64,000 nt of DNA from Sphingomonadaceae bacterium (GTDB lineage: Bacteria > Pseudomonadota > Alphaproteobacteria > Sphingomonadales > Sphingomonadaceae), in NCBI GenBank assembly GCA_024236195.1, contig JACKKZ010000006.1, forward strand, positions 62,001 to 126,000, given 5' to 3'. Made by a program: the position numbers and the translations under genes. Shown piece after piece: positions 25,143-32,979 of this stretch. The notes under the pieces are model-generated. The model did not search any database. It had not been told where the DNA came from and worked only from the letters and a program-made list of their open reading frames with translations. Positions within the stretch are counted from its first letter, which is position 1. Each line of letters opens with the position of its first letter.

Positions 25143-25676
25143 TCACGCCGCACGCATGGCTACTGCATCCTCTTCGTCGAGCGCCTTTTCGTAGACAGCG
25201 CAATCGCTCGGCGTGGCACGCCCAAGGCTGGTCCGTGCTTCAACCCGGCCAGTCGGACGAAAACCCACCTTGCGCAGAACGCGGCCCGATGCGGGATTAT
25301 CAATGAAATGCTCGGCCCGAATGGTCCGATGGCCCAGCATTCGTGCCACTTCCAACACACCACGCGCCGCCTCGGTCGCATAACCGCGCCCCTGATGGGA
25401 AGGCGCAATCCAATAGCCTATTTCGACAGCGCCATCCCGGGGATGAATACCCATGCAGCCAACAATCGCGCCGCTGCTCGCTTCACACACAAGGAAACGC
25501 GGGTGAAACGGATCCTGTGGCAGCGCGACCCAGCGCTGCGCGTCTTCTGGCGCATAGGGCCAGGGTGCAAGGGCGAGGTTCCGGATCACGTCCCTGTTGG
25601 CAATCCCCGCAAACACGCCCTGCCAGTCTTCCTGCCAGGGCGGTCTCAGCAATAACCTCTCGGTGCAGTGGAACAT
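25143..25676 (-). CDS. GNAT-family N-acetyltransferase (RimJ/RimL-like)
   Basis: 177 aa beginning MFHCTERLLLRPPWQEDWQG after an AGAGGAGACGG ribosome site. Features are the N-terminal TERLLLRP strand, IGYWIAPSHQGRGYATEAAR with the acetyl-CoA pyrophosphate loop QGRGYA (about residue 105), and the later FIDNPASGRVLRKVGFR typical of RimJ/RimL/YjaB-type acetyltransferases. The acceptor (protein N-terminus or small molecule) is unknown. It lies downstream of rpmA on the same strand but is separated by about 190 bp with hairpins. Confidence 0.85.
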   Translation of the reverse strand: MFHCTERLLLRPPWQEDWQGVFAGIANRDVIRNLALAPWPYAPEDAQRWVALPQDPFHPRFLVCEASSGAIVGCMGIHPRDGAVEIGYWIAPSHQGRGYATEAARGVLEVARMLGHRTIRAEHFIDNPASGRVLRKVGFRPTGRVEARTSLGRATPSDCAVYEKALDEEDAVAMRAA

Positions 25677-25778
25677 GATCCGTCTCCTCTCGCCCCGCAG
25701 CGCCCGGCTAGGCGCGCTGCGTGACAGCTTCATTGCATCGGAAGCAAATTTCCGATGGTGAGCGAGGGAGAAACGACA

Positions 25779-25855
25779 AGAGGGAGCCGGGTGGACCCGA
25801 ACTCCCTCTGAACTGCCAGCTTAGGCGCTGGCCGGGCCCTCCCGAAGGACGGCCC
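25779..25855 (-). terminator. Two hairpins downstream of rpmA
   Basis: AGAGGGAG (25779-25786) pairs with CTCCCTCT (25802-25809), with an inner CGGG/CCCG. Closer to the rpmA stop, GGGCC-C-TCC-CGAA-GGA-C-GGCCC (25834-25855) forms a second stem. Neither has a good T-tract on the minus strand, so they may be RNA-stabilising ends or Rho-assisted terminators. Confidence 0.45.
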
Positions 25856-25870
25856 CTTTATCGAACCGTC

Positions 25871-26140
25871 TTATTCTGCGGCTTGCGCCATCGCATCCAC
25901 GGATACGAATTTGCGGCCCAGCTTGCCTTTGTGGAAGCGGACGCGGCCTTCGGCGAGCGCGAACAGCGTGTGGTCCTTGCCCATGCCAACATTGGCACCC
26001 GGATAGAACTTCGTGCCGCGCTGACGCACGATAATGTTGCCGCCGATCACTTCCTGACCGCCGAACTTCTTCACGCCAAGGCGACGGCCAGCTGAGTCGC
26101 GGCCATTGCGGGACGAACCACCTGCTTTTTTATGTGCCAT
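25871..26140 (-). CDS. rpmA: 50S ribosomal protein L27
   Basis: 89 aa starting MAHKKAGGSSRNGRDSAGRR, the conserved N-terminal tail that reaches the peptidyl transferase centre. GGQEVIGGNIIVRQRG and KFYPGANVGMGKDHTLFAL follow as in all L27. There is no Firmicutes-type cleavable leader. It lies 16 nt downstream of rplU, the universal pairing. Confidence 0.98.
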   Translation of the reverse strand: MAHKKAGGSSRNGRDSAGRRLGVKKFGGQEVIGGNIIVRQRGTKFYPGANVGMGKDHTLFALAEGRVRFHKGKLGRKFVSVDAMAQAAE

Positions 26141-26156
26141 TGTCTCGTCCTACCTC

Positions 26157-26588
26157 TTACTTGCTCTCATCCGCCTTCTTGGCGGCGGGCTTCTTCGCTG
26201 CGGGCTTCTTGGCCGGTGCAGCTTTCTTCTCTTCAGCAGCCGGGGCAGCTTCCTTCTTCGGAGCAGCCTTCTTCGCCGGGGCCTTCTTGCCTTCACCGAC
26301 ATCGGTGATGCGCAGCAGGGTCATCTGCTGACGATGGCCGGCCTTGCGGCGATAATTGTGGCGGCGACGCTTCTTGAAAACGACAACCTTCTCGCTCTTC
26401 GCCTGAGCGATGATCTCTGCCGAAACAGAAACCTTCGAGGCATCAGCAATCGATTCGCCTTCACCGGCGAGCAGGACATCGTCCAGCACAATTGTCTCAC
26501 CGGCTTCACCAGCGAGCTTTTCAACTGCGATCTTGTCTCCGGCAGCAACCCGATATTGTTTGCCGCCCGTGCGCACTACTGCGAACAT
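26157..26588 (-). CDS. rplU: 50S ribosomal protein L21 with Lys/Ala-rich C-terminal tail
   Basis: 143 aa. The first about 100 residues are canonical L21 (MFAVVRTGGKQYRVAAGDKI, then KVVVFKKRRRHNYRRKAGHR). The last about 42 residues are a low-complexity tail of KKAPAKKAAPKK-type repeats, longer than the about 103-aa enterobacterial L21. Such tails occur in some alphaproteobacteria; the function is unknown but probably RNA contact. It is expressed with rpmA from a promoter about 90 nt upstream. Confidence 0.97.
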   Translation of the reverse strand: MFAVVRTGGKQYRVAAGDKIAVEKLAGEAGETIVLDDVLLAGEGESIADASKVSVSAEIIAQAKSEKVVVFKKRRRHNYRRKAGHRQQMTLLRITDVGEGKKAPAKKAAPKKEAAPAAEEKKAAPAKKPAAKKPAAKKADESK

Positions 26589-26678
26589 GCTATAATCACT
26601 TTCAATCTTCTGGCATTGCCGCCTTGCGAACGGCGCGCCCGCAGCCCCGCCACAAGGCGTGCCCCGGAAAGAGAGGTG

Positions 26679-26707
26679 CCGTTAGGCGAAGCGCTTCGTT
26701 CTGTCAA
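26679..26707 (-). promoter_or_regulatory. Probable promoter of rplU-rpmA
   Basis: On the minus strand a consensus TTGACA (26707-26702) is followed after 17 nt by TAACGG (26684-26679). Transcription would start near 26672, leaving an about 84-nt leader before the rplU ATG. The -10 is divergent but of a type common in alphaproteobacteria. Confidence 0.55.
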
Positions 26708-26796
26708 CGCCGCAAGCCTGCCTTTTTCAGCATATGGCCGACGCAGCACACAGCGAGGCACTGGCACAGCGCATTTGCCGTGCTAAAGCACTGGTG

Positions 26797-27303
26797 ATGA
26801 AACTGCACACCGCCCTACCCCTGCTTGCCTGCTGCCTGACACTGGCTGGCTGCGCCACCAATGGTACAGACTATCCCTCTCTCGCCGTAAGGGACGCAGA
26901 ACGTGTGGAAATGACCTATTTGCCGGGGAGTGCCGACACAGAAGCAATGAAGCCGGCCCCTGCCCCGGATTCCTTGCCAGACCAACTCGCCGCCTTGCGC
27001 GCAGAGGCCGACAGCGCCCACCGCGCCTTCATGGACGCGGCCCCCGGTGCCGAACGTACTGTATCTGCTGCGCGAGGAGCCGCGCTGGGCAGCCGGAGCT
27101 GGGGCGATGCGCAAGTGGCCATGGCCGATCTCGATTCGCTGCGCAGCCGGTCTGCCGTTGTTTTGGCGGATCTCGATCTGCTCTACACCAATGCCACTGT
27201 CGATTTTGTCGAACGTGATGCGATTGCACAAACCCGTGAGGCGGTGATCGGCATGGTCTTGGAAGAAGATGCGATCCTTGCCCGTTTGCGCAAGCAATTC
27301 TGA
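26797..27303 (+). CDS. Hypothetical lipoprotein
   Basis: 168 aa starting MKLHTALPLLACCLTLAGCA, a lipoprotein signal with lipobox LAGC (Cys about residue 19). The mature part is helical and Ala/Asp-rich, with DQLAALRAEADSAHRAFMDA and SWGDAQVAMADLDSLRSRS, and ends EEDAILARLRKQF. No catalytic motif is visible. The helical repeats suggest an envelope structural or adaptor protein. The family is not recognised by me. An in-frame extension upstream of the ATG has no ribosome site. Confidence 0.75.
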   Translation: MKLHTALPLLACCLTLAGCATNGTDYPSLAVRDAERVEMTYLPGSADTEAMKPAPAPDSLPDQLAALRAEADSAHRAFMDAAPGAERTVSAARGAALGSRSWGDAQVAMADLDSLRSRSAVVLADLDLLYTNATVDFVERDAIAQTREAVIGMVLEEDAILARLRKQF

Positions 27304-27322
27304 TTCTCGGCGAGGAGCACAC

Positions 27323-27351
27323 AAAAAAGCGGGGCCGGAAACCGACCCCGC
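27323..27351 (-). terminator. Rho-independent terminator, minus strand
   Basis: GCGGGG-c-CGG-aaa-CCG-a-CCCCGC (27329-27351) is flanked on its left by AAAAAA (27323-27328), giving a six-U tail on the minus strand. It ends the long leftward transcript finishing with moaE, about 120 nt downstream of that stop. It also lies 25 nt beyond the converging lipoprotein gene. Confidence 0.8.
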
Positions 27352-27468
27352 ATAAAGGCTGGGAGAAAGAAGAGAAGGAAGCCTAAGCAGCTATCCTTCG
27401 CTCTGATGTCTGGATAGGCCTGCCGAATCCCGTGTCTCTTTGACCAATGTCAAAAGGGACAAGAATTT

Positions 27469-27927
27469 TCACGACCAGCGTAAAATATCATCTGCATCCT
27501 GCGCGCGCGGCTCGATCCAGTGCCAGCCATCAACGCGCTTTTCCCGCTTCCAGAACCAGCTGTCGCTTTTCAAATGATCCATCGCGAAATCGACCGCCTG
27601 GATCGCATCACGACGATGGCGGGCAGCGGCAGAGACCAGCACGATGGGTTCGCCGGGGTGCATCAATCCCGTGCGGTGGACGATCAGCAGCCCTTCCAGA
27701 TCGAAACGCCCCAGCGCTGCATCAGCAAGGGTATCCATCCCCGGCAGGGTCAGCGGCTCGTAGTGCGACAGCGCCAGCGCCTCCACACCTTCACCCATAC
27801 GGACCTTGCCGAGAAAGGTAGCTAACCCGCCCGCCGCAGGGCAAGCCATGGCCAGCGCATCAATCAGCGGATTGGGATCAAAAGCCCTGTCGAGCAGGCG
27901 AACGTCCTTCACCCGCTCAACCTCCAC
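27469..27927 (-). CDS. moaE: Molybdopterin synthase catalytic subunit
   Basis: 152 aa starting at GTG. MoaE with thiocarboxylated MoaD converts cPMP to molybdopterin. Visible features are AGGLATFLGKVRMGEGVEAL, LSHYEPLTLPGM, IVHRTGLMHPGEPIVLVSAA and the conserved C-terminal Lys/Trp region LKSDSWFWKREKRVDGWHWI, containing the catalytic lysines. Its first 11 nt overlap the end of moaD, consistent with balanced synthesis of the two subunits. Confidence 0.95.
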   Translation of the reverse strand: MEVERVKDVRLLDRAFDPNPLIDALAMACPAAGGLATFLGKVRMGEGVEALALSHYEPLTLPGMDTLADAALGRFDLEGLLIVHRTGLMHPGEPIVLVSAAARHRRDAIQAVDFAMDHLKSDSWFWKREKRVDGWHWIEPRAQDADDILRWS

Positions 27928-28159
27928 TGACGGGAGGCAATAATGCCACTTCGTCGCCCTCGCCTGCCGACAGGGTCGCCTTGTCCGCCAGCACGGCCCC
28001 GTTCACGGCGATACGGACCTTGTCACCGGAGATCGCATCGCCAAGATCACCATCGCAGGCTTCGACCAGCGCCATCCAGTCGAGCGGCGCAGGCAATTCG
28101 CGCTCAGCCCCGCCCGCGAGGTCAGCCAGTTTGCCAAGGAAGACGATCCTTACAGCCAT
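27917..28159 (-). CDS. moaD: Molybdopterin synthase sulfur carrier subunit
   Basis: 80 aa with a ubiquitin-like beta-grasp pattern (MAVRIVFLGKLADLAGGAE) and the C-terminal PPVSGG. The terminal Gly-Gly is adenylated and thiocarboxylated to carry sulfur to MoaE. It sits 3 nt downstream of moaA and overlaps moaE. Confidence 0.95.
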   Translation of the reverse strand: MAVRIVFLGKLADLAGGAERELPAPLDWMALVEACDGDLGDAISGDKVRIAVNGAVLADKATLSAGEGDEVALLPPVSGG

Positions 28160-28162
28160 GCC

Positions 28163-29176
28163 CTAACCACCTGTAACCGACATATGGCGCGGCTGGGCGG
28201 GATCGGCACCGCGCTGGGCAATTGCGAAATGGTGGCGCTCCGGTTTGATCCGCATGGCTTCATCCAGAGCTGCGGCCAACTGCGCCTCCGGTTCCTCTGA
28301 GCGCAAGGCACCACGTAGGTCCACCATCTCTCCGCCACCCAGGCAGGGATAGAGCTGGCCAGTGGTCGTCACCCGAATACGGTTACAGCCGGCACAGAAA
28401 TTATTCGTCAGCGGCGTGATGAAGCCGAGTCGCCCACCCGTCTCCGCCACATCAACATAGCGTGCCGGGCCGCCCGTCGCATGGGTGGATTCGGTCAGCG
28501 TCCAGCGCTGCTCCAATGCTTCGCGCACTGCCATCAGCGGCAGGTAATGATCAACCCGGTCACCTTCGATTTCGCCCAACGGCATGACTTCGATCAGGGT
28601 CACATCATGGCCCTCGCCATGGGCCCATTCGATCAACGTGGGCAGTTCCGTCTCGTTGAGCCCCTTCAGCGCCACCGCATTGATCTTGATATCTAGCCCG
28701 ACCGCCTTGGCCGCTGCAATCCCGGCCAGAACCTGCTGCAACCGGTCACGGCGGCTGAGCTGTTCGAACAGCGCACGATCGAGCGTATCGAGAGAGACAT
28801 TGACCCGTTTCACCCCCGCATCAGCCAGAGCGGCAGCATGTTGCGCCAGCTGCGTACCATTGGTGGTGATGGTGAGCTCTTCGAGCCCGTCTCCCAGCTT
28901 GCGACCCAGCGCCTGCACCAGCTCCACCACGTCGCGGCGCACCAGCGGCTCGCCGCCGGTCAGGCGAATCTTGGTGATGCCGCGCTCGATAAAGCCCAGC
29001 GCCATCTGGTGCAGCTCTTCAAGGCTGAGCACTTCCTTGCGCGGCAGGAACTGCATGGCTTCGGGCATGCAATAGGTGCAACGCAAATCGCAGCGGTCCG
29101 TCACCGAGAGGCGCAAATAGGTAATGCGGCGGTCAAAGCCATCAACCAGTGGAGCGGGAGGTGTTGCTGCGTTCAT
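28163..29176 (-). CDS. moaA: GTP 3',8-cyclase (radical SAM)
   Basis: First step of molybdenum cofactor synthesis from GTP. 337 aa. The radical SAM cluster motif is CDLRCTYCMPE (about residues 31-41) and the second 4Fe-4S site is in NNFCAGCNRIRVTTTGQLYP plus a later Cys (YPCLGG). The C-terminus ends SVTGG, the Gly-Gly tail needed for catalysis. A GTG lies directly before the ATG at 29176, so either could be used. moaD follows by 3 nt. Confidence 0.96.
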   Translation of the reverse strand: MNAATPPAPLVDGFDRRITYLRLSVTDRCDLRCTYCMPEAMQFLPRKEVLSLEELHQMALGFIERGITKIRLTGGEPLVRRDVVELVQALGRKLGDGLEELTITTNGTQLAQHAAALADAGVKRVNVSLDTLDRALFEQLSRRDRLQQVLAGIAAAKAVGLDIKINAVALKGLNETELPTLIEWAHGEGHDVTLIEVMPLGEIEGDRVDHYLPLMAVREALEQRWTLTESTHATGGPARYVDVAETGGRLGFITPLTNNFCAGCNRIRVTTTGQLYPCLGGGEMVDLRGALRSEEPEAQLAAALDEAMRIKPERHHFAIAQRGADPAQPRHMSVTGG

Positions 29177-29180
29177 CACC

Positions 29181-29519
29181 CTACCCTGCCGGATTTCCGG
29201 CGCCCTGGCTATCCACTGGCAAAAGCTGGCCCGTCACCCCCGGTGCCATCTCCAGATAGGCCAGCGTGGCGGCGACGGCGGATTCCGCATCACCGACAAC
29301 ACAATTGACCCGTTTGGGCGCATGGGCCCGGGCAAGATCGCGCACGACAGCACGCCGCCAGTCTGCGTGGTCGCTCCCGGCGAAAGCCATTACCAGCACC
29401 AGCGATTCCGCATCCCCTGCCAGTAACTCGCGCGCTTTCGGTAGCCATTCGGCATGGAAAACACCAGCGGCCTCCAGCGCGTCGTCAGGCAAGGCAGTGA
29501 TGTGCAGGGCCTGCTGCAT
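29181..29519 (-). CDS. Small Rossmann-like hypothetical protein between folB and moaA
   Basis: 112 aa. It has an alpha/beta look with EAAGVFHAEWLPKARELLAG, ESLVLVMAFAGSDHADWRRA and a C-terminal APGVTGQLLPVDSQGAG that resembles the last strand of short-chain dehydrogenases. There is no glycine-rich nucleotide loop or Tyr-x3-Lys, so it looks like an SDR remnant or a non-catalytic Rossmann domain. A TTG at 29528 overlapping folB is an alternative start. It is flanked within a few nucleotides by folB and moaA, pointing to a pterin-related role (inference). Confidence 0.65.
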   Translation of the reverse strand: MQQALHITALPDDALEAAGVFHAEWLPKARELLAGDAESLVLVMAFAGSDHADWRRAVVRDLARAHAPKRVNCVVGDAESAVAATLAYLEMAPGVTGQLLPVDSQGAGNPAG

Positions 29520-29524
29520 GAGCG

Positions 29525-29896
29525 TCAACGGCGGACCCGGTGCAGTGTAATGCCGATCTTCTCGCCCTTCTCGCTGATGGCGAGTTTGACGATCTTCACT
29601 GTGACCGCTTCAACCTTCTCGTCCTGCAGGAACAGCGTTTCACAGACATGATCCGCGACAGATTCGATCAGCTTGAAATGCACCCCCGGCGGCAGGGCGT
29701 CAGAAGCGGCGAATTTCAGATCCATGTAATTCTTGCTGGCTTCCAGCGGCGTATCCGGCTCGTAGCGCGGCTCGACCTTATAATGGACCTGAATGGTGAA
29801 GCGCAGCGGCTGCGGCTTGCCGGTCTCCTCCGAATAGATGCCGGTGAGCACATCATGCTCGAAATCGGCCACTTCAAGGATCAGGCTATCGCTCAT
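29525..29896 (-). CDS. folB: Dihydroneopterin aldolase family protein
   Basis: 123 aa starting MSDSLILEVADFEHDVLTGI, matching the N-terminal strand of FolB (LxxLxxxxxxGIYxxE). It then has the YMDLKFAASDALPPGVHFKL and LIESVADHVCETLFLQDEKV blocks, the latter with the conserved Glu/Leu-rich helix of the family, and ends VKIVKLAISEKGEKIGITLH. FolB cleaves dihydroneopterin in folate synthesis. Longer upstream frames are non-family sequence. It begins a tight run with the mini-Rossmann gene and moaADE, coupling two GTP-derived pterin pathways. Confidence 0.88.
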   Translation of the reverse strand: MSDSLILEVADFEHDVLTGIYSEETGKPQPLRFTIQVHYKVEPRYEPDTPLEASKNYMDLKFAASDALPPGVHFKLIESVADHVCETLFLQDEKVEAVTVKIVKLAISEKGEKIGITLHRVRR

Positions 29897-29954
29897 TTCT
29901 ATGTCCCGCTTACAATTGCGCGCTTTTGGCAAGGCAGGGCGGCGCTGTCCAGCA

Positions 29955-30848
29955 TCAGGCCGCGGGATTACTCCAGCGAGCAAAGATGGCGGTCGGCAGC
30001 ATGCGTCCGCCTTGGCCCTCCTCGCGTACGGCCAATTCGCCATGCTCGATCCTGCCGGGCAGTTCCGCAAACAGCTCTTGCAGCAGCCCGCCCAGTGCGA
30101 GGCTGCTCATGCGCACGGCATAGACGGTGAGGAACAGGAAACGGCTCTCACCATCAAGCAATTTGCGGCAATCGCCCACCAGTTCGGGCAGGCCCGTCTC
30201 CAATTGCCAGCGTTCGCCATTGGGGCCACGGCCAAATTTGGGCGGATCGAGGATGATGCCGTCATAGCGGTTCCCCCGGCGCACTTCGCGCGCGGCGAAT
30301 TTCATCGCATCGTCAATCAACCAGCGGATCGGGCGGTCTTCCATCCCCGCCAGCGCCGCGTTCTCGCGCGCCTGCGCGACCGATTTCTTGCTCGCATCGA
30401 CATGGGTGACCGGGCCGCACTGGCTGAGGGCGAGCGAACCAACGCCGGTATAGCCGAACAGGTTCATGGTGCTGGCATCCGGCTCGTCTGCGACCATCGA
30501 CCGCATCCAGCTCCACACCGGGGCCATGTCGGGGAAAAAGCCAAGGTGCCGGAACGGCGTACATTGCGCGGTGAAGCGCACATCGTCCCATTTCAGCGGC
30601 CAGCCTTCTTGCGGGACAGGCTGATTGAAGTGCCAGCGCCCGCCGCCATCTTCGTCCGAACCGGGTACGAATTCGGCATGGGCATCCCAATCGCCAAGCC
30701 GCGGGCTCCACATGGCCTGCGGTTCCGGGCGGATGAAGCGATAGGGGCCGTAGCGTTCCAGCTTGCGCCCATGGCCGCTATCGACCAGCCCGTAATCCCC
30801 CCAGCTTTCGCCAATGAGGACAGTGGGTGTTTCCTGCAACTCTGTCAT
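29955..30848 (-). CDS. Class I SAM-dependent methyltransferase (RlmI-like, PF10672 type)
   Basis: 297 aa from ATG 30848. The SAM-binding motif I is MNLFGYTGVGSLALSQCG (about residues 127-144), followed by VTHVDASKKSVAQARENAAL and the catalytic-site motif IILDPPKFGRGPNGE (about 222-236), the DPPKF pattern of rRNA cytosine-5 methyltransferases such as RlmI. It lacks the N-terminal PUA domain of RlmI. The target is probably 23S rRNA but not established. It is separated from thrC by a palindromic repeat. Confidence 0.82.
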   Translation of the reverse strand: MTELQETPTVLIGESWGDYGLVDSGHGRKLERYGPYRFIRPEPQAMWSPRLGDWDAHAEFVPGSDEDGGGRWHFNQPVPQEGWPLKWDDVRFTAQCTPFRHLGFFPDMAPVWSWMRSMVADEPDASTMNLFGYTGVGSLALSQCGPVTHVDASKKSVAQARENAALAGMEDRPIRWLIDDAMKFAAREVRRGNRYDGIILDPPKFGRGPNGERWQLETGLPELVGDCRKLLDGESRFLFLTVYAVRMSSLALGGLLQELFAELPGRIEHGELAVREEGQGGRMLPTAIFARWSNPAA

Positions 30849-30861
30849 TACCACCAACCCC

Positions 30862-30919
30862 GCTCAGCCTGAGCTTGTCGAAGGCCACGCGCCGGTGCTT
30901 CGACAGGCTCAGCACGAGC
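30862..30919. repeat. Palindromic intergenic repeat (TGAGCYTGTCGAAG type)
   Basis: GCTCAGCCTGAGCTTGTCGAAG at 30862-30883 is mirrored imperfectly by CTTCGACAGGCTCAGCACGAGC at 30898-30919. The shared core TGAGC(C/T)TGTCGAAG is, from memory, one of the most frequent dispersed palindromes in sphingomonad and other proteobacterial genomes. It fills most of the gap between thrC and the methyltransferase gene. Confidence 0.85.
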
Positions 30920-30936
30920 GGACGTTGGCGAAAAAG

Positions 30937-32337
30937 TCATGCGCTTGGCGTGGCCCGCTCGGCGACGAAAGCCGCGACGGCATCATAATCGCCCGGCAGC
31001 TCGCTGAATGCCTCTTCGCGCTGGAACAGGTCGCCAACACGGCTTGGCAGGCCCGGTCGCACACCGGTGCCGCGCTCCACTGCATCGCGGAACTTGGCCG
31101 GATGAGCCGTGGCCAGCGTCACAATCGGGATATGCGCCGGCAGATCAGACGCCCGCGCGGCATGGAGGCCAATGGCCGTATGCGGGTCAATGATCTCGCC
31201 GCAATGTTCGCTCGCCCAACGCATGGCCTGCGCCATGTCATCAGCATCGGCGCGCGCGCTGGTGAAGAGCTTTGCAGCCCCTTCGCGCTGCGCATTGGTG
31301 AGGCGCATGGCCTTGTCCGCTTCGAAACCGCGCATCTGCTCGGCCAGCGCCAGCCCGTCACGTCCGCCGACATCGAACAGCAAACGTTCGAAGTTGGAGC
31401 TGACCTGAATATCCATGCTCGGCGCGGCGGTGGGTGTGACCGTGCCGGTCGAATAGTCACCATCGCTCAGCGCGCGGTGGAGGATGTCATTGACATTGGT
31501 CGCCACGATCAACTGCTCTATCGGCAGGCCCATCTGCGCCGCGACATAGCCAGCAAAAACATCGCCAAAATTGCCCGTGGGCACGGAATAGGCGACCTTG
31601 CGATGCGGCGCACCCAGCTGGATCGCGCTGGCGAAGTAATAGACCACCTGCGCCATCAACCGCGCCCAGTTGATCGAGTTCACCGCGCCGATGTGGAAGC
31701 GATCCGTCATGGCGGCATCGTTGAACATGCGCTTCACCATCGCCTGCGCATCGTCAAACGTGCCTTCGATGGCGATATTATGGACATTAGGCGCGCGCAC
31801 CGTGGTCATCTGGCGGCGCTGCACATCGCTCACCCGGCCATTGGGATGGAGCATGAAGATATCGACCCGCTCACGGCCCGCCACCGCGTCAATTGCAGCC
31901 GAACCGGTATCGCCGCTGGTCGCGCCAACAATCGTCAGGTGATCGTTGCTGCGCGAGAGGAATTCCTCGAACAGGCGGCCGAGCAATTGCAGCGCCACAT
32001 CCTTGAAGGCCAGCGTCGGGCCATGGAACAGTTCGAGCAGCCAGTGGCGCTCGTCAAACTGCTTGAGCGGAGTCACCGCGTCATGCGCAAAGCGGCCATA
32101 GGCGCGCTGGCACAGGTCGCGCAGCTTCTCTTCGGTCAGGCTGGGCGTGACGTATGGAAGCATCACCCGCACGGCGAGCTCCGCATAGGGCAGCCCCGCC
32201 ATGTCGGCGATTTCGGCTTCGCTAAAGCGCGGCCATTCGCGCGGCACATAGAGGCCACCATCGGAGGCAAGCCCGGCGAGCGTTACCCCTTCGAAATCGA
32301 GCGCCGGTGCGCTCCCGCGTGTCGAGACATATTCCAT
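30937..32337 (-). CDS. thrC: Threonine synthase
   Basis: PLP-dependent conversion of O-phosphohomoserine to threonine. 466 aa starting MEYVSTRGSAPALDFEGVTL, matching the class used by proteobacteria. The PLP lysine is in LFHGPTLAFKDVALQLLGRL (about residue 108), and GATSGDTGSAAIDAVAGRER and YSVPTGNFGDVFAGYVA bind phosphate and substrate. The 13-residue upstream extension is discarded. It lies 60 nt downstream of the SURF1 gene and may be transcribed with the cytochrome oxidase genes. Confidence 0.95.
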   Translation of the reverse strand: MEYVSTRGSAPALDFEGVTLAGLASDGGLYVPREWPRFSEAEIADMAGLPYAELAVRVMLPYVTPSLTEEKLRDLCQRAYGRFAHDAVTPLKQFDERHWLLELFHGPTLAFKDVALQLLGRLFEEFLSRSNDHLTIVGATSGDTGSAAIDAVAGRERVDIFMLHPNGRVSDVQRRQMTTVRAPNVHNIAIEGTFDDAQAMVKRMFNDAAMTDRFHIGAVNSINWARLMAQVVYYFASAIQLGAPHRKVAYSVPTGNFGDVFAGYVAAQMGLPIEQLIVATNVNDILHRALSDGDYSTGTVTPTAAPSMDIQVSSNFERLLFDVGGRDGLALAEQMRGFEADKAMRLTNAQREGAAKLFTSARADADDMAQAMRWASEHCGEIIDPHTAIGLHAARASDLPAHIPIVTLATAHPAKFRDAVERGTGVRPGLPSRVGDLFQREEAFSELPGDYDAVAAFVAERATPSA

Positions 32338-32397
32338 ATCGGCTGCGCGGTTAGCCGCGCACCGCGCCGGTGGCAAGCAAACTGCGCTATTGCGCGA

Positions 32398-32979
32398 TTA
32401 CTTGCCGCTTTCACGGAGCCGTTTGCGCACGGCAAGGATGTAGATAACTCCGGCAACGAGCGCGAAGAAGAACCACTGCCCGGCATAAGCAAGGTGGTTG
32501 TTGGGCGTGTCTGACGGGTCAGGCGTAGCATTGGCTTCCAGCCCGGCCTGCGGTGGGTCTGCAACAAGGCGCCAGCCCGCTTCGCTGCCCGGTGCGATCA
32601 TGCCCTGCACCGTGCCGCCGCTCCAGGCCGGATTGCCCGGTTCGCGTGACCAGCCGAGGACAATTTCCGCTGTTCCCCCGCCGCCTGAGCAATGCGCCAC
32701 ATGGGCGTAACCTGCTGCATCGCTGGCATTGCGCCCGGCAATCGCGCTCCAGCTGGTAACCGTTTCACAGACAAAGGATGCACGGCGATAGAGGCTGTCC
32801 AACGGATTTTCGGCAGGAAAGGCGCTGAGCGGTTGGGGATTACCTGCCGCAGCTTCAAAGCGCGCAATCATCGCTTCCTTCTGGTCCTTGCGATCCAGTT
32901 GCCAGAAGCCAAGCGCCACCATCACCGCCATCGCGGCAACCACAATAAACGTCGGGATAATCGGAAGCTTGCGGATCAC
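32398..32979 (-). CDS. SURF1-family cytochrome c oxidase assembly protein
   Basis: 193 aa, two transmembrane helices bracketing a periplasmic domain: an N-terminal one with IIPTFIVVAAMAVMVALGFW followed by QLDRKDQKEAMIARFEAA, and a C-terminal YAGQWFFFALVAGVIYILAV. LGFWQLDRKxxK and the NNHLAYAGQWFFFA box are SURF1 signatures. SURF1 delivers heme a to subunit I. It starts with a GTG that overlaps the DUF983 stop (GTGA). The soluble domain is on the short side for the family. Confidence 0.88.
   Translation of the reverse strand: MIRKLPIIPTFIVVAAMAVMVALGFWQLDRKDQKEAMIARFEAAAGNPQPLSAFPAENPLDSLYRRASFVCETVTSWSAIAGRNASDAAGYAHVAHCSGGGGTAEIVLGWSREPGNPAWSGGTVQGMIAPGSEAGWRLVADPPQAGLEANATPDPSDTPNNHLAYAGQWFFFALVAGVIYILAVRKRLRESGK

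Noticed and set aside
30814..32514. 566-codon open frame opposite thrC
   Set aside because: It is antisense to thrC and starts within a methyltransferase gene; Arg/His/Gln-rich translation has no family features.
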